A stretch of 57,467 nt of DNA, from positions 1-57,467 of the forward strand of contig NZ_LQXR01000015.1 of assembly GCF_001590725.1 (NCBI RefSeq), read 5' to 3'. The first letter of the stretch is position 1. Each line of letters starts with the position of its first letter. The notes beneath the pieces are model-generated. The model saw only the letters and a list, made by a program, of their open reading frames with translations. It was not told the DNA's origin and made no database searches. This DNA comes from Snodgrassella sp. CFCC 13594. GTDB lineage: Bacteria; Pseudomonadota; Gammaproteobacteria; Burkholderiales; Neisseriaceae. A program made the position numbers and the translations under genes. This document shows, piece after piece, positions 44,938 to 54,266 of this stretch.

Positions 44938-45276
44938 ATGGCTCAAACCAAACAAGTTGTTTTGACCACCACAGTGCTGGCCGCTACCGCGTGGCAGCCT
45001 AGTCGATTTGTGAATTATGCCGGTGCGCAAGCTAGTGCGGGTGATGCGGTATTGGGGGTGTCTGCTTATGCTGCGGATCAGGGCGATATGGCCGCTGTGG
45101 ACGTGGTCGGCATCGCCATCGTCGAGGCAGCAGGCGCCATCGCGTCAGGCGATTCTGTGGCCGCAGATGCCCAAGGCTTGGCGATTAAGCTTGGCGGAAG
45201 TGGTATTGCCGCTGGGCGAGCATTGGATGCGGCCAGCAGTGCCGGTGAAACCATCCGTATTTTACTGGGGGCTTAA
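44938..45276 (+). CDS. Capsid decoration/cement-like protein (DUF2190-like)
   Basis: 112 residues, Ala/Gly/Val-rich beta protein (VLTTTVLAATAWQPSRFVNYAGAQASAGDAVLGVSAYAADQGDMAAVDVVGIAIVEAAGAIASGDSVAAD). Composition, size and position behind the capsid gene match DUF2190 cement proteins. GAAAGGA precedes the ATG. Confidence 0.7.
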   Translation: MAQTKQVVLTTTVLAATAWQPSRFVNYAGAQASAGDAVLGVSAYAADQGDMAAVDVVGIAIVEAAGAIASGDSVAADAQGLAIKLGGSGIAAGRALDAASSAGETIRILLGA

Positions 45277-45278
45277 TC

Positions 45279-45551
45279 ATGGCTGTGAAAGTCTATATCG
45301 CGAAGATTGGTTTGGTCTTGACCAATGCGGATGGCAGCACGTTCCGTGTCGGCGTGGGTGAAGCTGTAGAGCTAACGCCGGAGCAGTACAAAACGGTGTC
45401 CGCGTATGTGGATGAAGGCCATATCAAGGATGCGGATTTGGCCGCCAGCGGTTATCAGCCCGATGGCGAAACGCCAACTGCTGATGATAACCAAAAGCCT
45501 AAATCCAATCGTGGCAACAATAAACCTGCTGCAGCACAGGCCAAGGAATAG
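45279..45551 (+). CDS. Small Mu-like head-region protein
   Basis: 90 residues. VYIAKIGLVLTNADGSTFRVGVGEAVELTPEQYKTVSAYVDEGHIKDADL, then a disordered Pro/Asn/Lys tail. Resembles short proteins between capsid and gp36 in FluMu-type prophages. Function unknown. Confidence 0.65.
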   Translation: MAVKVYIAKIGLVLTNADGSTFRVGVGEAVELTPEQYKTVSAYVDEGHIKDADLAASGYQPDGETPTADDNQKPKSNRGNNKPAAAQAKE

Positions 45552-45553
45552 CG

Positions 45554-45997
45554 ATGTACATCACGCGCGATGACGTGGCCGAATCCATGAGCTTGCTTGA
45601 GCTGGCACAACTCAGTAATGACGACCCGGCCATGGCCAATAGTGAGCCGGATTGGCAGGTGGTTGACCGAGCCATTGCCTATGCTTGCGAACTGGCGGAT
45701 GGCTATTTGCAAGGTCGTTATCCGCTGCCGTTGACGGACAGTACCAGCATGCTGCGGTTGTGGTGCACCGACATCGCGCGGCATTGGTTACACCGCCGCC
45801 GAATCAATACCGCAGATTTTCCGAAGCCATTGGAAATGGCTTATCAGGATGCACTCAAACAGCTGACCTTGGTGCGCGATGGCAAGCTGCATCTGGGGGT
45901 TCGCGGTACTGACGACCAAGCTACTGACGCGCTACAGCCAGAACCGGGTGCCTACCACGTTCGCGCAGCACCCAAACAAAACTGGGAAGGCTACTGA
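45554..45997 (+). CDS. DUF1320 protein (Mu gp36-like, head-tail connection)
   Basis: 147 residues. YITRDDVAESMSLLELAQLSND, VVDRAIAYACELADGYLQGRYPLPL, LRLWCTDIARHWLHRRR and EMAYQDALKQLTLVRDGKLHLGV match DUF1320. Its stop overlaps the gp37 start (TGATG). Intact. Confidence 0.88.
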   Translation: MYITRDDVAESMSLLELAQLSNDDPAMANSEPDWQVVDRAIAYACELADGYLQGRYPLPLTDSTSMLRLWCTDIARHWLHRRRINTADFPKPLEMAYQDALKQLTLVRDGKLHLGVRGTDDQATDALQPEPGAYHVRAAPKQNWEGY

Positions 45998-46490
45998 TGA
46001 GTGCAACCAAACCAATTTTGGACAGCGTATTGGCACACCTTCAGGCAGCCTTGCCCCATTATGCAATCCAATTGTTCCCAGACAACCCCGCGCAATACCG
46101 TTTTGTGCATCCACTCGGCGCGGTGTTGATTGGTTACCAAGGCAGTGAGTTTAAAGAGCTGCGTGACGTTGATTTGATTGCACAAGAGCGCAGCATCAGC
46201 TTGCACTTCACGGTGTTTGGACGCGGCTTAAACAGCGATGGTGCGGCATTGGATTTGTTGGATGCACTGCGCTTAGCCATTGTCGGCTTTCGCCTGAGAA
46301 CTGCGAACGCATTCACCTGCTGGGCGAACGCTTTCTGGATGAAACCGCAGGCGCATGGCAATACGAGCTGCGGGCGCAGACCGAAACCATGCAAGTTGAA
46401 AACCGCATAGAACCTAATCGCCCAAAACTGACTGCAGCATTTTATCGCCGTCCCGACCAACCTTTAAACCCCAATCTCAAACCCAAATAA
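45997..46490 (+). CDS. DUF1834 protein (Mu gp37-like), frameshifted
   Basis: About 164 residues if repaired. The first frame is good through LLDALRLAIVGFR; one C is missing near 46294 (GCCCTGAG expected, GCCTGAG present). The other frame continues PENCERIHLLGERFLDETAGAWQYELRAQTETMQVENRIEP to a TAA at 46488. Same local change as in terL and gpJ. Belongs to the neck region between head and tail. Confidence 0.78.
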
Positions 46491-46500
46491 GGAGTAAATC

Positions 46501-47899
46501 ATGGCAGCAGCTATTTGCATGGCGTTGAAACCCTCCGTATCGACGGAGGCAGTAGCCCGGTTTATACCGTCGATGGTGCCATTACCGCCATCATCGGTAC
46601 CGGCATGGCCGGGCCGGTAAATGAACTGACCGTGTGTCAAACCGTTAAGGATTTCAGCCAATTTGGCACGGTTATTGGCGCGGGCTTCACTTTGCCTGAT
46701 GCCGCCAATATCGTGACTCGGTACAAGTCAGGTGTTTTCTATGTGATTAACGTGCTTGATCCAGCGAAACACAAGACAGTCGTGCCCAGTGAAGTCTTGA
46801 TTGTCGACAGCGACACGTTAATTGCCGCTACAGCTCATCCTGCTCTATTGCCAGGCTACGTGGTCAAATCCGATGACACAGCTTTAACAGCCGGAGTCGA
46901 TTACAGCATCGATGAAGTCAGCGGAGAAATCACTTTTGCCAAAACACCCTCTAATCCGACAATCAACTACACCTATCTGGATCCGACCAAAGTCACCGAA
47001 ACAGATGTGATGGGTGGTTATGTTGCCGCCACAGGCAAGCGCACTGGGATGGAATTGATGACGGAAGCTTCAACCGATTGGGTGCCGATGCCAAAATCAT
47101 CATCGTGCCTGAATACGATGCCGATCCTGAAGTGGCTGCCGCGATGATTACATTAGCCGAACAGCTTGAGGCTATTGCTTATGTGGCCGCGCCCAAAGGC
47201 ACTACATTAAGCCACGCTATTCAAGGCCGTGGCCCACTGGGTGACATCAATTTCAAAACCTCATCTGATCGGGTGCAATTGTTTTATCCCTATGTGTATG
47301 GCTCCAGCGGTGGACTGGAAAGTTTGGCCACGCACGCTGCGGGTCTGCGCATGAAAACCGATGTGGACAATGGCTATTGGTTCAGCATTTCAAACCGAGA
47401 GATGCTCGGTGTGACCGGTATTGAAGTGCCCCTGACCGCACGTATTGACGATGCACAGGCAGAGACCAACCGGCTCAATGAAAAAGGCATTACCACGGTA
47501 TTCAATAGCTATGGCACTGGATTCAAAATGTGGGGTAACCGGCTGGCGTGTTTCCCAACCATTACCCACATTAAGAATTTTGAGACGGCGCAGCGTACTG
47601 GTGATTTGATTGATGAATCCATCCGCCGCGCTGAACTGCAATATGTGGATTTACCCATTGATGATGCACTGATTGACAGCTTCCTCGGCACCGTGCGGAC
47701 GTATCTGGGTACGCTGAAAAGCATTGTTGGCTTCAGTGTTGAGCTTGATTATGACTATGACCTTGTTGACGCATTCAGCAAAGGGCAAGTGCCCATCAAG
47801 TATGACTACACCCCCAAGCTACCCGCCGAGAGCATCACCAATACCAGCGTGATGACGCGCGCGTATCTGGCCAATTTAATCAGCAATCAGGCTGCATAA
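46501..47899 (+). CDS. Contractile tail sheath protein, two frameshifts
   Basis: About 466 residues if repaired; AAGGAG precedes the ATG at 46501. A T is missing near 46512 (GCTTATTTG expected, giving MAAAYLHGVETLRIDGGSSPVYTVDGAITAIIGTG), and another near 47070 (after which NRLGADAKIIIVPEYD resumes). The rest is intact to QAA at 47899: P2 FI-type sheath features such as SPYVYG-like FYPYVYGSSG, RGPLGDINF and TFIG-like turns, then VELDYDYDLVDAFSKGQVPIKYDYTP. It polymerises around the tube and contracts on injection. Confidence 0.85.
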
Positions 47900-47909
47900 G
47901 GAGTCAATC

Positions 47910-48425
47910 ATGGCAGAATTAAATGCAATCTATAACGCCAATGTGTATGTGAATGGTAATAGCCAACTCGGGCGCGCCAGTGAATTCAAGTTGCCTGAAA
48001 TCGAAATTGGCCAGGACGAACACAAAGGGCTGGGTATGGTGGGTACCATCAAGCTGCCCAGCGGTGTGGAGGCGCTGGAAGGTGAAATCACATGGAACAG
48101 TTTTTACCCAGATGTGTTCACCAAAGTTTATAACCCGTTTAAAGCCCTTCAATTGATGGTGCGCGCTAATGTGCAAGCATTTAATGCGGCTGGGCTGGCT
48201 GCTGAAGTGCCTATGGTGACAATCGTCACGGCCACATTCAGCAAAAATCCTTTGGGTAGCTACAAGCCCAAGGAAAAAGCGGAGTTCTCCAGCACATTTC
48301 AGGCAACCGAAATCCGGCAAACCATCGGTGGTCGTGAAACGCTGTATTTCAATGCCTTCACCAATCAATACCGCGTGAATGGCGTTGATATGCTGGCACA
48401 GATGCGCTCAAACATTGGCCAGTAA
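47910..48425 (+). CDS. Major tail tube protein (P2 FII-like)
   Basis: 171 residues, intact. NAIYNANVYVNGNSQLGRASEFKLPEIEIGQDEHKGLGMVGTIKLPSGVEALEGEITWNSFYPDV and FQATEIRQTIGGRETLYFNAFTNQYRVNGVD are typical of the P2 FII tube family. AAGGAG precedes the ATG. Its stop lies only 1 bp before palindrome copy 3. Confidence 0.92.
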   Translation: MAELNAIYNANVYVNGNSQLGRASEFKLPEIEIGQDEHKGLGMVGTIKLPSGVEALEGEITWNSFYPDVFTKVYNPFKALQLMVRANVQAFNAAGLAAEVPMVTIVTATFSKNPLGSYKPKEKAEFSSTFQATEIRQTIGGRETLYFNAFTNQYRVNGVDMLAQMRSNIGQ

Positions 48426-48426
48426 T

Positions 48427-48444
48427 TTTTAAAGCGCTTTAAAA
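48427..48444. promoter_or_regulatory. Late-operon palindrome, copy 3 (tail assembly operon)
   Basis: TTTTAAAGCGCTTTAAAA, 1 bp after the tail-tube stop. Confidence 0.8.
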
Positions 48445-48466
48445 GCCCTGAGCAGCACTTAAACCT

Positions 48467-48499
48467 AAACTCATCCTTGCATTAAGGGTGAGTTTTTTT
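48467..48499 (+). terminator. Hairpin with T-run (late module 3)
   Basis: Arms 48467-48478 and 48484-48495 (12 bp with one G-U pair, loop GCATT) and T7 (48493-48499). It lies 22 nt behind palindrome copy 3. Confidence 0.75.
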
Positions 48500-48568
48500 A
48501 TGGCCATCCGTTTACAGATGTGGGCTTTGACACCGGCACCCACCCGGTTAACCAACCAAGGAAAAATC

Positions 48569-48998
48569 ATGGCAAATGAAGCACAACAATTGCAAGAAAA
48601 ACTGGGCAGCAGCAAGACCATTACACTGGTTGAACCTATTGATACACCCAATGGCACTGTTACTGAGCTGACCCTACGCCGGGTTCGGGTGAAAGACTTC
48701 AAGCGTGCTGCCGAACAATATCCTGATAATGCAGTGCTGCAGGAAGCACAATGTTTGGCGATTGCGTCCGGGTTACAGTCTGAAGATTTTGATGAGTTGG
48801 CTTGGGAGGACTACAGCCAAGTGCGTCAGTTTTGTCTGGGTACTCACTGATTGGGATGGTTTTTCTCAGGCAGCTGCCGATCTGGCTTGGTGGTTTAATT
48901 TTTCACCTGCTGATATTGAAGAAATGTCACTTGAAGAATTAATGGAATGGCAGAAACAGGCGAATCGGCAGTTGAAAGCCAAATACAGTAAATTTTAA
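48569..48998 (+). CDS. Tail assembly chaperone gp41/E with E'-type frameshift extension
   Basis: Zero frame 48569-48850: MANEAQQLQEKLGSSKTITLVEPIDTPNGTVTELTLRRVRVKDFKRAAEQ, the gp41/E chaperone family. AAGGA precedes the ATG. It ends at a TGA at 48848. The next frame (+1, equivalent to -2) continues VLTDWDGFSQAAADLAWWFNFSPADIEEMSLEELMEWQKQANRQLKAKYSKF, the GpE-type extension. Tail chaperones of P2, lambda and Mu make such a fusion by programmed frameshifting, so this break is probably genuine, unlike the others. A TTTT run at about 48831 allows a +1 slip. Confidence 0.8.
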
Positions 48999-49255
48999 AC
49001 GCGTTGTTTTCGGGTGGAACTGATGCGAAGCCCGGAAACAAACAACGCAATTAGCCAGCTTGCTATGGTAGCCATGATGCCAACGCCGACAGCAGCGAAA
49101 GGTGTAATCAAGGCGAAAGACACAATCGCCAGCAACACACTGCCGCTACTGAACCACAGGCTGGTAAATAGCCAGATTGCAGTTACAGCAGAAAAGCCAA
49201 CGAATAAAACCGTGGCCAGAGATGTGGTGAAATCATTTTCAAAATCAATGTTCAT
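48995..49255 (-). CDS. Possible three-helix membrane protein on the opposite strand
   Basis: 86 residues in the gap between the tail chaperone and the tape measure. Hydrophobic stretches VLFVGFSAVTAIWLFTSLWF, VLLAIVSFALITPFAAVGVGIMATIASWLIALFVSGL and a basic tail are those of a real membrane protein, and the gap needs an explanation. The ribosome site is weak. Could be an exclusion-type moron. Unproven. Confidence 0.5.
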   Translation of the reverse strand: MNIDFENDFTTSLATVLFVGFSAVTAIWLFTSLWFSSGSVLLAIVSFALITPFAAVGVGIMATIASWLIALFVSGLRISSTRKQRV

Positions 49256-49283
49256 AAGGCATTTTTAACATAGGTGGTCATCA

Positions 49284-52049
49284 ATGGCAAAAGAATTATT
49301 GGTTAGCGTTGCGATTGGTGCAACACTCAAAGCCGGATTTACTGCTGTTTTTGGCCGCGCTGAGAATTCAGCCAAAACACTTGGCACCGAAATCAAAACA
49401 GTCACCAAACAGCATGAAGCACTCGGGCGATCAATGCGAGCCCAGCAATCCCTCAATCCAAGCCGTGACTTATCAAAACAAGCGCGCGCTTATGCGGGCA
49501 TGGCCATCGAAATTAGTAAGGCCACCAAGGCTCAAGAAGGTCTAAATAAGGCAATAGCTGGGCAAAAGGCTGCGGCTGCTAACCGCCAGCGGTTGCGTAG
49601 CGAAATGGTTGAAACAGCCGGTCATGCTGCAGTCATTGCCGCACCGATTGTGGGTGCTGTCAAAAAATACATGGAACAGGAAAGTGCTTCAGCAGATTTA
49701 AAAGTATCCATGATGAAAAAAGATGGCAGCTTTGGTCAATTCAATGCCATCGACAAATTGAATGCTCAACTGGGTCAGATGTTGCCTGGCAACAAAGCCG
49801 ACTTTACGCGTATGAGCTTAGGCTTAAAAAGCCAAGGTGTATCTGATAAAACCATTCTCAATGGTGGTGGATTGGCCACGGCACAATTAAATGTGGTTAT
49901 GGGGAATGATATTGCCGATGGATCATTCTTTGCCAAGCTAATGGAAGCACATGGCATTAAGGAGCACGAGCTACTCAAGGCCGCTGATTTGACACAACGC
50001 GCTAAATTTGCAGCAGGTCTAGACAAAGAAGACATGTATCAGGCCATGGCTTACTACGCACCCAAAGCCAACACTCTTGGCCTAACTGGACTCAAAAACC
50101 AGAAACAGATTTTTGCTGTTGAAGGCTTGGCGGCAAACAAGGGGCTGGAAGGTTCATCATTCGGCACCAATTTTTCAATGATGCTCAGTCAGCTTTCAAA
50201 AGGGCCACAGATGATTGCAATGGCCAGTAAGGGGATGAAAGCTGAGGTGCGCAATATGATGGAGAGCTCTGGCGCGCAATTTGAGTTTTTTAATAAAGAC
50301 GGCACCATGAAATCGCTGCGCGACATTACGGGTGAAATGGAAACTGGCTTTAACAAAATCAAAGCCAAGTTTGGTGATCGCGGGGTCATGGATGTGGCCG
50401 ATGCTATTTTTGGACAAGAAGGTGGTCGCGTTGCGCAAATTATGGGCCAAGCTGGATTGTCTGGGTTTGATGCCTTTGTTGGCAAAATGGATCAGCAAGC
50501 ATCACTGCAGGACAGGATTAAAGTCAAAACCGACACGTTGTCGTCGTCATTAGAGCAGCTCGGAGGCGTTGCAGAAAATGCAGCTGGCCAATTAGGTTCT
50601 ATTTTTGCACCCGATATTCGCGCGTTTGCCGATTCAGCACAGGGGCTAATCGACAATTGGATTGTGCCATTCATGACGCAGCATAAGGGCTTGATTAAAT
50701 CAGTAGTTGGATTGATGGCAGGCCTATTTACATTGAAACTTGCTATTTTGGGTGTGTCTTATGCGGGTTCGATGATGGCCATGCCATTTCGCTCTATGCT
50801 GGTTGGCGTCAATAAATTCAAAGCGCTGAAAAGCATTTGGGCATTGATGCGCATTGGTGAAGTATCTCGAGGTGTCGCGGTATTCAGAATGCTGGGACTA
50901 TCGGCAGGCAATGCGGCCAAGGCCGCTGGGTTGGTTGGCCATGCGGCCAGCCCATTGACGGGTGTTTTTACACGTATTGCAGCAGGTGCCGGTGCGATGG
51001 GCAAGGCGCAAATTGCTTTGGCTTTGTTGCGCCAAGGTCTGATGGCAGTGGGTCGGGCATTTTTGATGACACCCATTGGGCTGGTTGTTGCTGCCATTGC
51101 TGTCGCTGCTTTGTTGATTTACAAATATTGGAAGCAGATTAAGGCCTTTTTTGGCGGCTTGTGGGACGGTATCAAACAAGGGATGGCTCCGCTTGCCCCG
51201 ATGTTTGCGGCATTTGGTACCGCGTTAAGCAGTGTTTGGCAGCATGTTCAGCCATTTGTTCAGCCTATTATCAACTGGTTTCGTGACTTTTTTTCCGTTA
51301 GCCAAGTGGCTGAAGGTGGAGCTCGTAGCTTTGGCCAAGCAATCGGTATGTGGATTGGGCAGACTATTTCTGCTGTGGTGGGTTGGGTAGTTGGCAAAAT
51401 CAATGAAATGAAAGCCGCGTTCAGTGGTGGGCTGACTGGCATTCTGACTTTAATCATCAACTGGTCACCGCTCGGTGCATTCTATTCTGCCTTTGCTGGC
51501 GTAATGGGATGGCTTGGTATTACGTTGCCGAGTTCGTTTACCGGATTTGGGCGAATGATTATTAATGGTCTTGTTAATGGCATTAAATCCGGTGCATCCA
51601 GCGTGGTTAATACCATCGTTTCTCTTGGTAAATCAGCCATTACGGCAGGCAAAGCAGTCTTAGGTATCCACTCCCCAAGCCGGGTTTTTCGCAGCATAGG
51701 TGGTTATGTCACGGAAGGTTTGCAAATTGGCTTGTCCGGTGGCGCATCAAAACCGCTTGCAGCCATCGGCAATATCGCCTCGGGATTGCAACAGCGTTTC
51801 AAAAACCGCAGCGGCACCTTGTCTGCACAGCTGAATGAGCAAATGCAGGCAAATTCTGCTGAATTTGCACGTGGCCGCGTGGGGCAACCGAGCAACAGCC
51901 AAGGTGTCACCATAAATTACAACCCTACTATTCAATTGACCGGCAATGCGGACGTGTCTGCGATACAGCAGGCGCTCAAATTAAGCCAACGAGAATTTGA
52001 AGAGATGTACCGACGCATGGTGCATGGACAAGAGCTGAGGAGCTATTAA
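49284..52049 (+). CDS. Tail tape measure protein
   Basis: 921 residues, intact. N-terminal coiled coil and Ala-rich helices (FTAVFGRAENSAKTLGTEIKTVTKQHEALGRSMRAQQ), a TP901-type core (AQGLAANKGLEGSSFGTNFSMMLSQLSKGP), several long hydrophobic helices (about 460-510 and 590-620), and a C-terminal GIHSPSRVFRSIGGYVTEGLQIGL motif. It sets tail length and is ejected with DNA. It overlaps the gpU-like gene by 1 bp. Confidence 0.93.
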   Translation: MAKELLVSVAIGATLKAGFTAVFGRAENSAKTLGTEIKTVTKQHEALGRSMRAQQSLNPSRDLSKQARAYAGMAIEISKATKAQEGLNKAIAGQKAAAANRQRLRSEMVETAGHAAVIAAPIVGAVKKYMEQESASADLKVSMMKKDGSFGQFNAIDKLNAQLGQMLPGNKADFTRMSLGLKSQGVSDKTILNGGGLATAQLNVVMGNDIADGSFFAKLMEAHGIKEHELLKAADLTQRAKFAAGLDKEDMYQAMAYYAPKANTLGLTGLKNQKQIFAVEGLAANKGLEGSSFGTNFSMMLSQLSKGPQMIAMASKGMKAEVRNMMESSGAQFEFFNKDGTMKSLRDITGEMETGFNKIKAKFGDRGVMDVADAIFGQEGGRVAQIMGQAGLSGFDAFVGKMDQQASLQDRIKVKTDTLSSSLEQLGGVAENAAGQLGSIFAPDIRAFADSAQGLIDNWIVPFMTQHKGLIKSVVGLMAGLFTLKLAILGVSYAGSMMAMPFRSMLVGVNKFKALKSIWALMRIGEVSRGVAVFRMLGLSAGNAAKAAGLVGHAASPLTGVFTRIAAGAGAMGKAQIALALLRQGLMAVGRAFLMTPIGLVVAAIAVAALLIYKYWKQIKAFFGGLWDGIKQGMAPLAPMFAAFGTALSSVWQHVQPFVQPIINWFRDFFSVSQVAEGGARSFGQAIGMWIGQTISAVVGWVVGKINEMKAAFSGGLTGILTLIINWSPLGAFYSAFAGVMGWLGITLPSSFTGFGRMIINGLVNGIKSGASSVVNTIVSLGKSAITAGKAVLGIHSPSRVFRSIGGYVTEGLQIGLSGGASKPLAAIGNIASGLQQRFKNRSGTLSAQLNEQMQANSAEFARGRVGQPSNSQGVTINYNPTIQLTGNADVSAIQQALKLSQREFEEMYRRMVHGQELRSY

Positions 52050-52945
52050 TGTATGCAACCCTGGGTGATGTCAATTTTGAATTCTTAAACAGCTTCAGTG
52101 ATTTTGAAGAAACACACAGTGCGGTTTTTGCTAAGCACGATGTGCTGGCAGGCCGACCTCGCCTGCAAGCCATGGGCAATGACTTAACGACTGTTCGATT
52201 CGGTGTCGGGTTGCACTGGAAGTTAGGTAACCCTGACACGGCATACAAAGGCTTGATTCAAGCAAAAGAAGCCCAGCAAGCGGTGTCGTTGGTGTTTGGC
52301 TCTGGTCGGTTTGTTGGCTGGTGGGTGATTGAGCGTGTGACCTGCCGCACGCTCAAGCAGGACGGCAATGGGCGCACTGCAGCTCGCGAGCTGGATGTTG
52401 AACTGACCGAGTTTGTGGGAGATCCCAACAATCCGCTAGACACACCGGGCATTTTGTCTGGCCAAAACCCGTTGCTGTCTTTGCTGCCGGAATCGGTACA
52501 AGGTGCCATCAGCAAAGTAGCAGATGCCGTTGAAACAGGCGTTCGCATCTACAATCAGGTCGAACAAGGCATTAATGATGTACAAAATTTAATTAGCCAG
52601 GCACAAGCATTAAAAAATGATCCACTGGCCATGTTTGGCTTGGTTGGTGATGCATTGTCACTATCTGGGTCGATGCTCGGCAGCCTTAATGCCTTGCCTG
52701 AAATCGGACAATGGTTCGGCAATTTAAGCGGTGCCGTTGATTTTTTAAGCTATGCAGCCCAAGCAGCGTCTGATGTGCGCAATGCAGTTGGGATTATTCA
52801 AAGCGGCTTTGACAGTGGCTCGTGGGGTGACTGGCTTGCCGCCGGCGCCAGTTTATTTGATAGCGCCGGAGGCAGCATAGCCAATGCAGCGGCAGGAGCC
52901 GAATCACTGACGGCATGGCTCGCGGTGCGTAAGGATGGTGCGTAA
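52049..52945 (+). CDS. Tail protein, gpU-like N-terminal domain
   Basis: 298 residues. YATLGDVNFEFLNSFSDFEETHSAVFAKHDVLAGRPRLQAMGNDLTTVRFGVGLHWKLGNPDTAYKGLIQAKEAQQAVSLVFGSGRFVGWWVIERV is the P2 gpU-type tail-completion fold. The Ala/Gly-rich C-terminal 150 residues form helices (LISQAQALKNDPLAMFGLVGDALSLSGSMLGSL). Longer than P2 gpU. Follows the tape measure as in P2-type tails. Intact. Confidence 0.82.
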   Translation: MYATLGDVNFEFLNSFSDFEETHSAVFAKHDVLAGRPRLQAMGNDLTTVRFGVGLHWKLGNPDTAYKGLIQAKEAQQAVSLVFGSGRFVGWWVIERVTCRTLKQDGNGRTAARELDVELTEFVGDPNNPLDTPGILSGQNPLLSLLPESVQGAISKVADAVETGVRIYNQVEQGINDVQNLISQAQALKNDPLAMFGLVGDALSLSGSMLGSLNALPEIGQWFGNLSGAVDFLSYAAQAASDVRNAVGIIQSGFDSGSWGDWLAAGASLFDSAGGSIANAAAGAESLTAWLAVRKDGA

Positions 52946-53166
52946 TGGCTAATTCGGTGCTGCAATACACAACGCGCGAGGGTGACCGCTGGGATTTAAT
53001 CGCCCATAAGTATTATGGTGATGCAACGTTGATTGATGGTCTTATTGCGGCCAATCCCCATTTGCCGATTGCGGAACAATTTGCTGCCAATTTGACTGTG
53101 TTCGTGCCGGTTTTGACAGCATCACCGCAAAATGCACAGGAGGACATGCCGCCATGGATGCGCTGA
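52945..53166 (+). CDS. Tail protein X (LysM-like)
   Basis: 73 residues. YTTREGDRWDLIAHKYYGDATLIDGLIAANPHLPIAEQFAANLTVFVPV is the gpX LysM-like fold of contractile tails. Overlaps U by 1 bp and D by 13 bp. Confidence 0.9.
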   Translation: MANSVLQYTTREGDRWDLIAHKYYGDATLIDGLIAANPHLPIAEQFAANLTVFVPVLTASPQNAQEDMPPWMR

Positions 53167-54266
53167 GTTTATTATCTGGTGCAGTGTCCATGCTGGGCGG
53201 CCAGAGTACCCACCCCGTTACACTGCCGGGTTTCACAATTAAATATGAGCAGAAGGACATCACAGCTGACATCAAACCCGGTTTGATCAGTATTGAATAC
53301 ACCGATTATTTAGGCGACCAGTCTGATGAGCTATCTGTATCGTTTGAGGACATCGCTGGAAAATGGCTGCGTGGCTGGTATCCTAACCAAGGTGATGCAT
53401 TGAGTTTGTCCATTGGTGACCAGTTTACCGGGCTAATCGATTTGGGCAGTTTTGAGATTGCCGAGATTGAGTATGACATGATGCCCAGCGTGATGACGCT
53501 TAAAGCCCTATCCACGGGCATCACCCGCGCAAACCGTACCTTGCAACCCAAATCCTATGAAAAAACCACGCTGGCCAAAATTGTGCGGATCGTGGCCGGT
53601 CGTTTGAAACTATCGGTGACTGGCACGGTAGCCAACATCCAGATTGAGCGTGTCACACAATACCAAGAACGCGATGTTGAATTTTTAACGCGCCTGGCTA
53701 AACAGTATGGTCACACGTTTAAAATTGTTGATAAAACCTTGGTGTTTATGGCGAATACTGAATTGGCCAAACAAGAGCCGGTTGCGATTTTATTGCCTGA
53801 AGACATCAAATCTGGTCGGTTCCGCGATTTGATCAAAGGGGTACCAGACAAGGCGGTGGTGACCGGCTATGACACTAAAAGGAAAAAGGTGCGAACGGTG
53901 ACACGTAAGGGCAAACCATTGCGCAGCAGCGCCAAGCGGCCAAGCACCAGCGACACTTTAAAAATTGTGGCCAACAAAGGGGAATCTGACCAACAGCTTG
54001 CTGCCCGTGCCGATGCTGCTCTTGCGGATGCCCAACAAAATCAGGTTTCAGGCAGCCTTGCGATGTTTGGCAATGCCAAATTGGTGGCCGGGCAAGTGGT
54101 ACAGTTGAAGAACCTTGGCCAGATGTCAGGCAAATATCTGGTCAAACAAGCCCGGCATGATCTGCGTCGCAGCACGGGCTACGTAGTAACGCTGGACATC
54201 AAAATGCTGGAATACGTGGCCGATGAACCAGAAAAAAAGGAAACTGCTGATGCAAAAACAGCATGA
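53154..54266 (+). CDS. Late control D / baseplate hub protein
   Basis: 370 residues, intact. PGFTIKYEQKDITADIKPGLISIEYTDYLGDQSDELSVSFEDIAGKW, RVTQYQERDVEFLTRLAKQYGHTFKIVDKTLVFM and AQQNQVSGSLAMFGNAKLVAGQVVQLKNLGQMSGKYLVKQARHDL match gpD/gp27-like hub proteins. It contacts the spike encoded next. Contains a full uptake sequence near 54046. Overlaps gpV. Confidence 0.92.
   Translation: MDALSLLSGAVSMLGGQSTHPVTLPGFTIKYEQKDITADIKPGLISIEYTDYLGDQSDELSVSFEDIAGKWLRGWYPNQGDALSLSIGDQFTGLIDLGSFEIAEIEYDMMPSVMTLKALSTGITRANRTLQPKSYEKTTLAKIVRIVAGRLKLSVTGTVANIQIERVTQYQERDVEFLTRLAKQYGHTFKIVDKTLVFMANTELAKQEPVAILLPEDIKSGRFRDLIKGVPDKAVVTGYDTKRKKVRTVTRKGKPLRSSAKRPSTSDTLKIVANKGESDQQLAARADAALADAQQNQVSGSLAMFGNAKLVAGQVVQLKNLGQMSGKYLVKQARHDLRRSTGYVVTLDIKMLEYVADEPEKKETADAKTA

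Noticed and set aside
48500..48568. An upstream start for the tail chaperone at the ATG after the T-run
   Set aside because: No ribosome site; the ATG at 48569 has AAGGA and matches the family N-terminus, although the frames are continuous.
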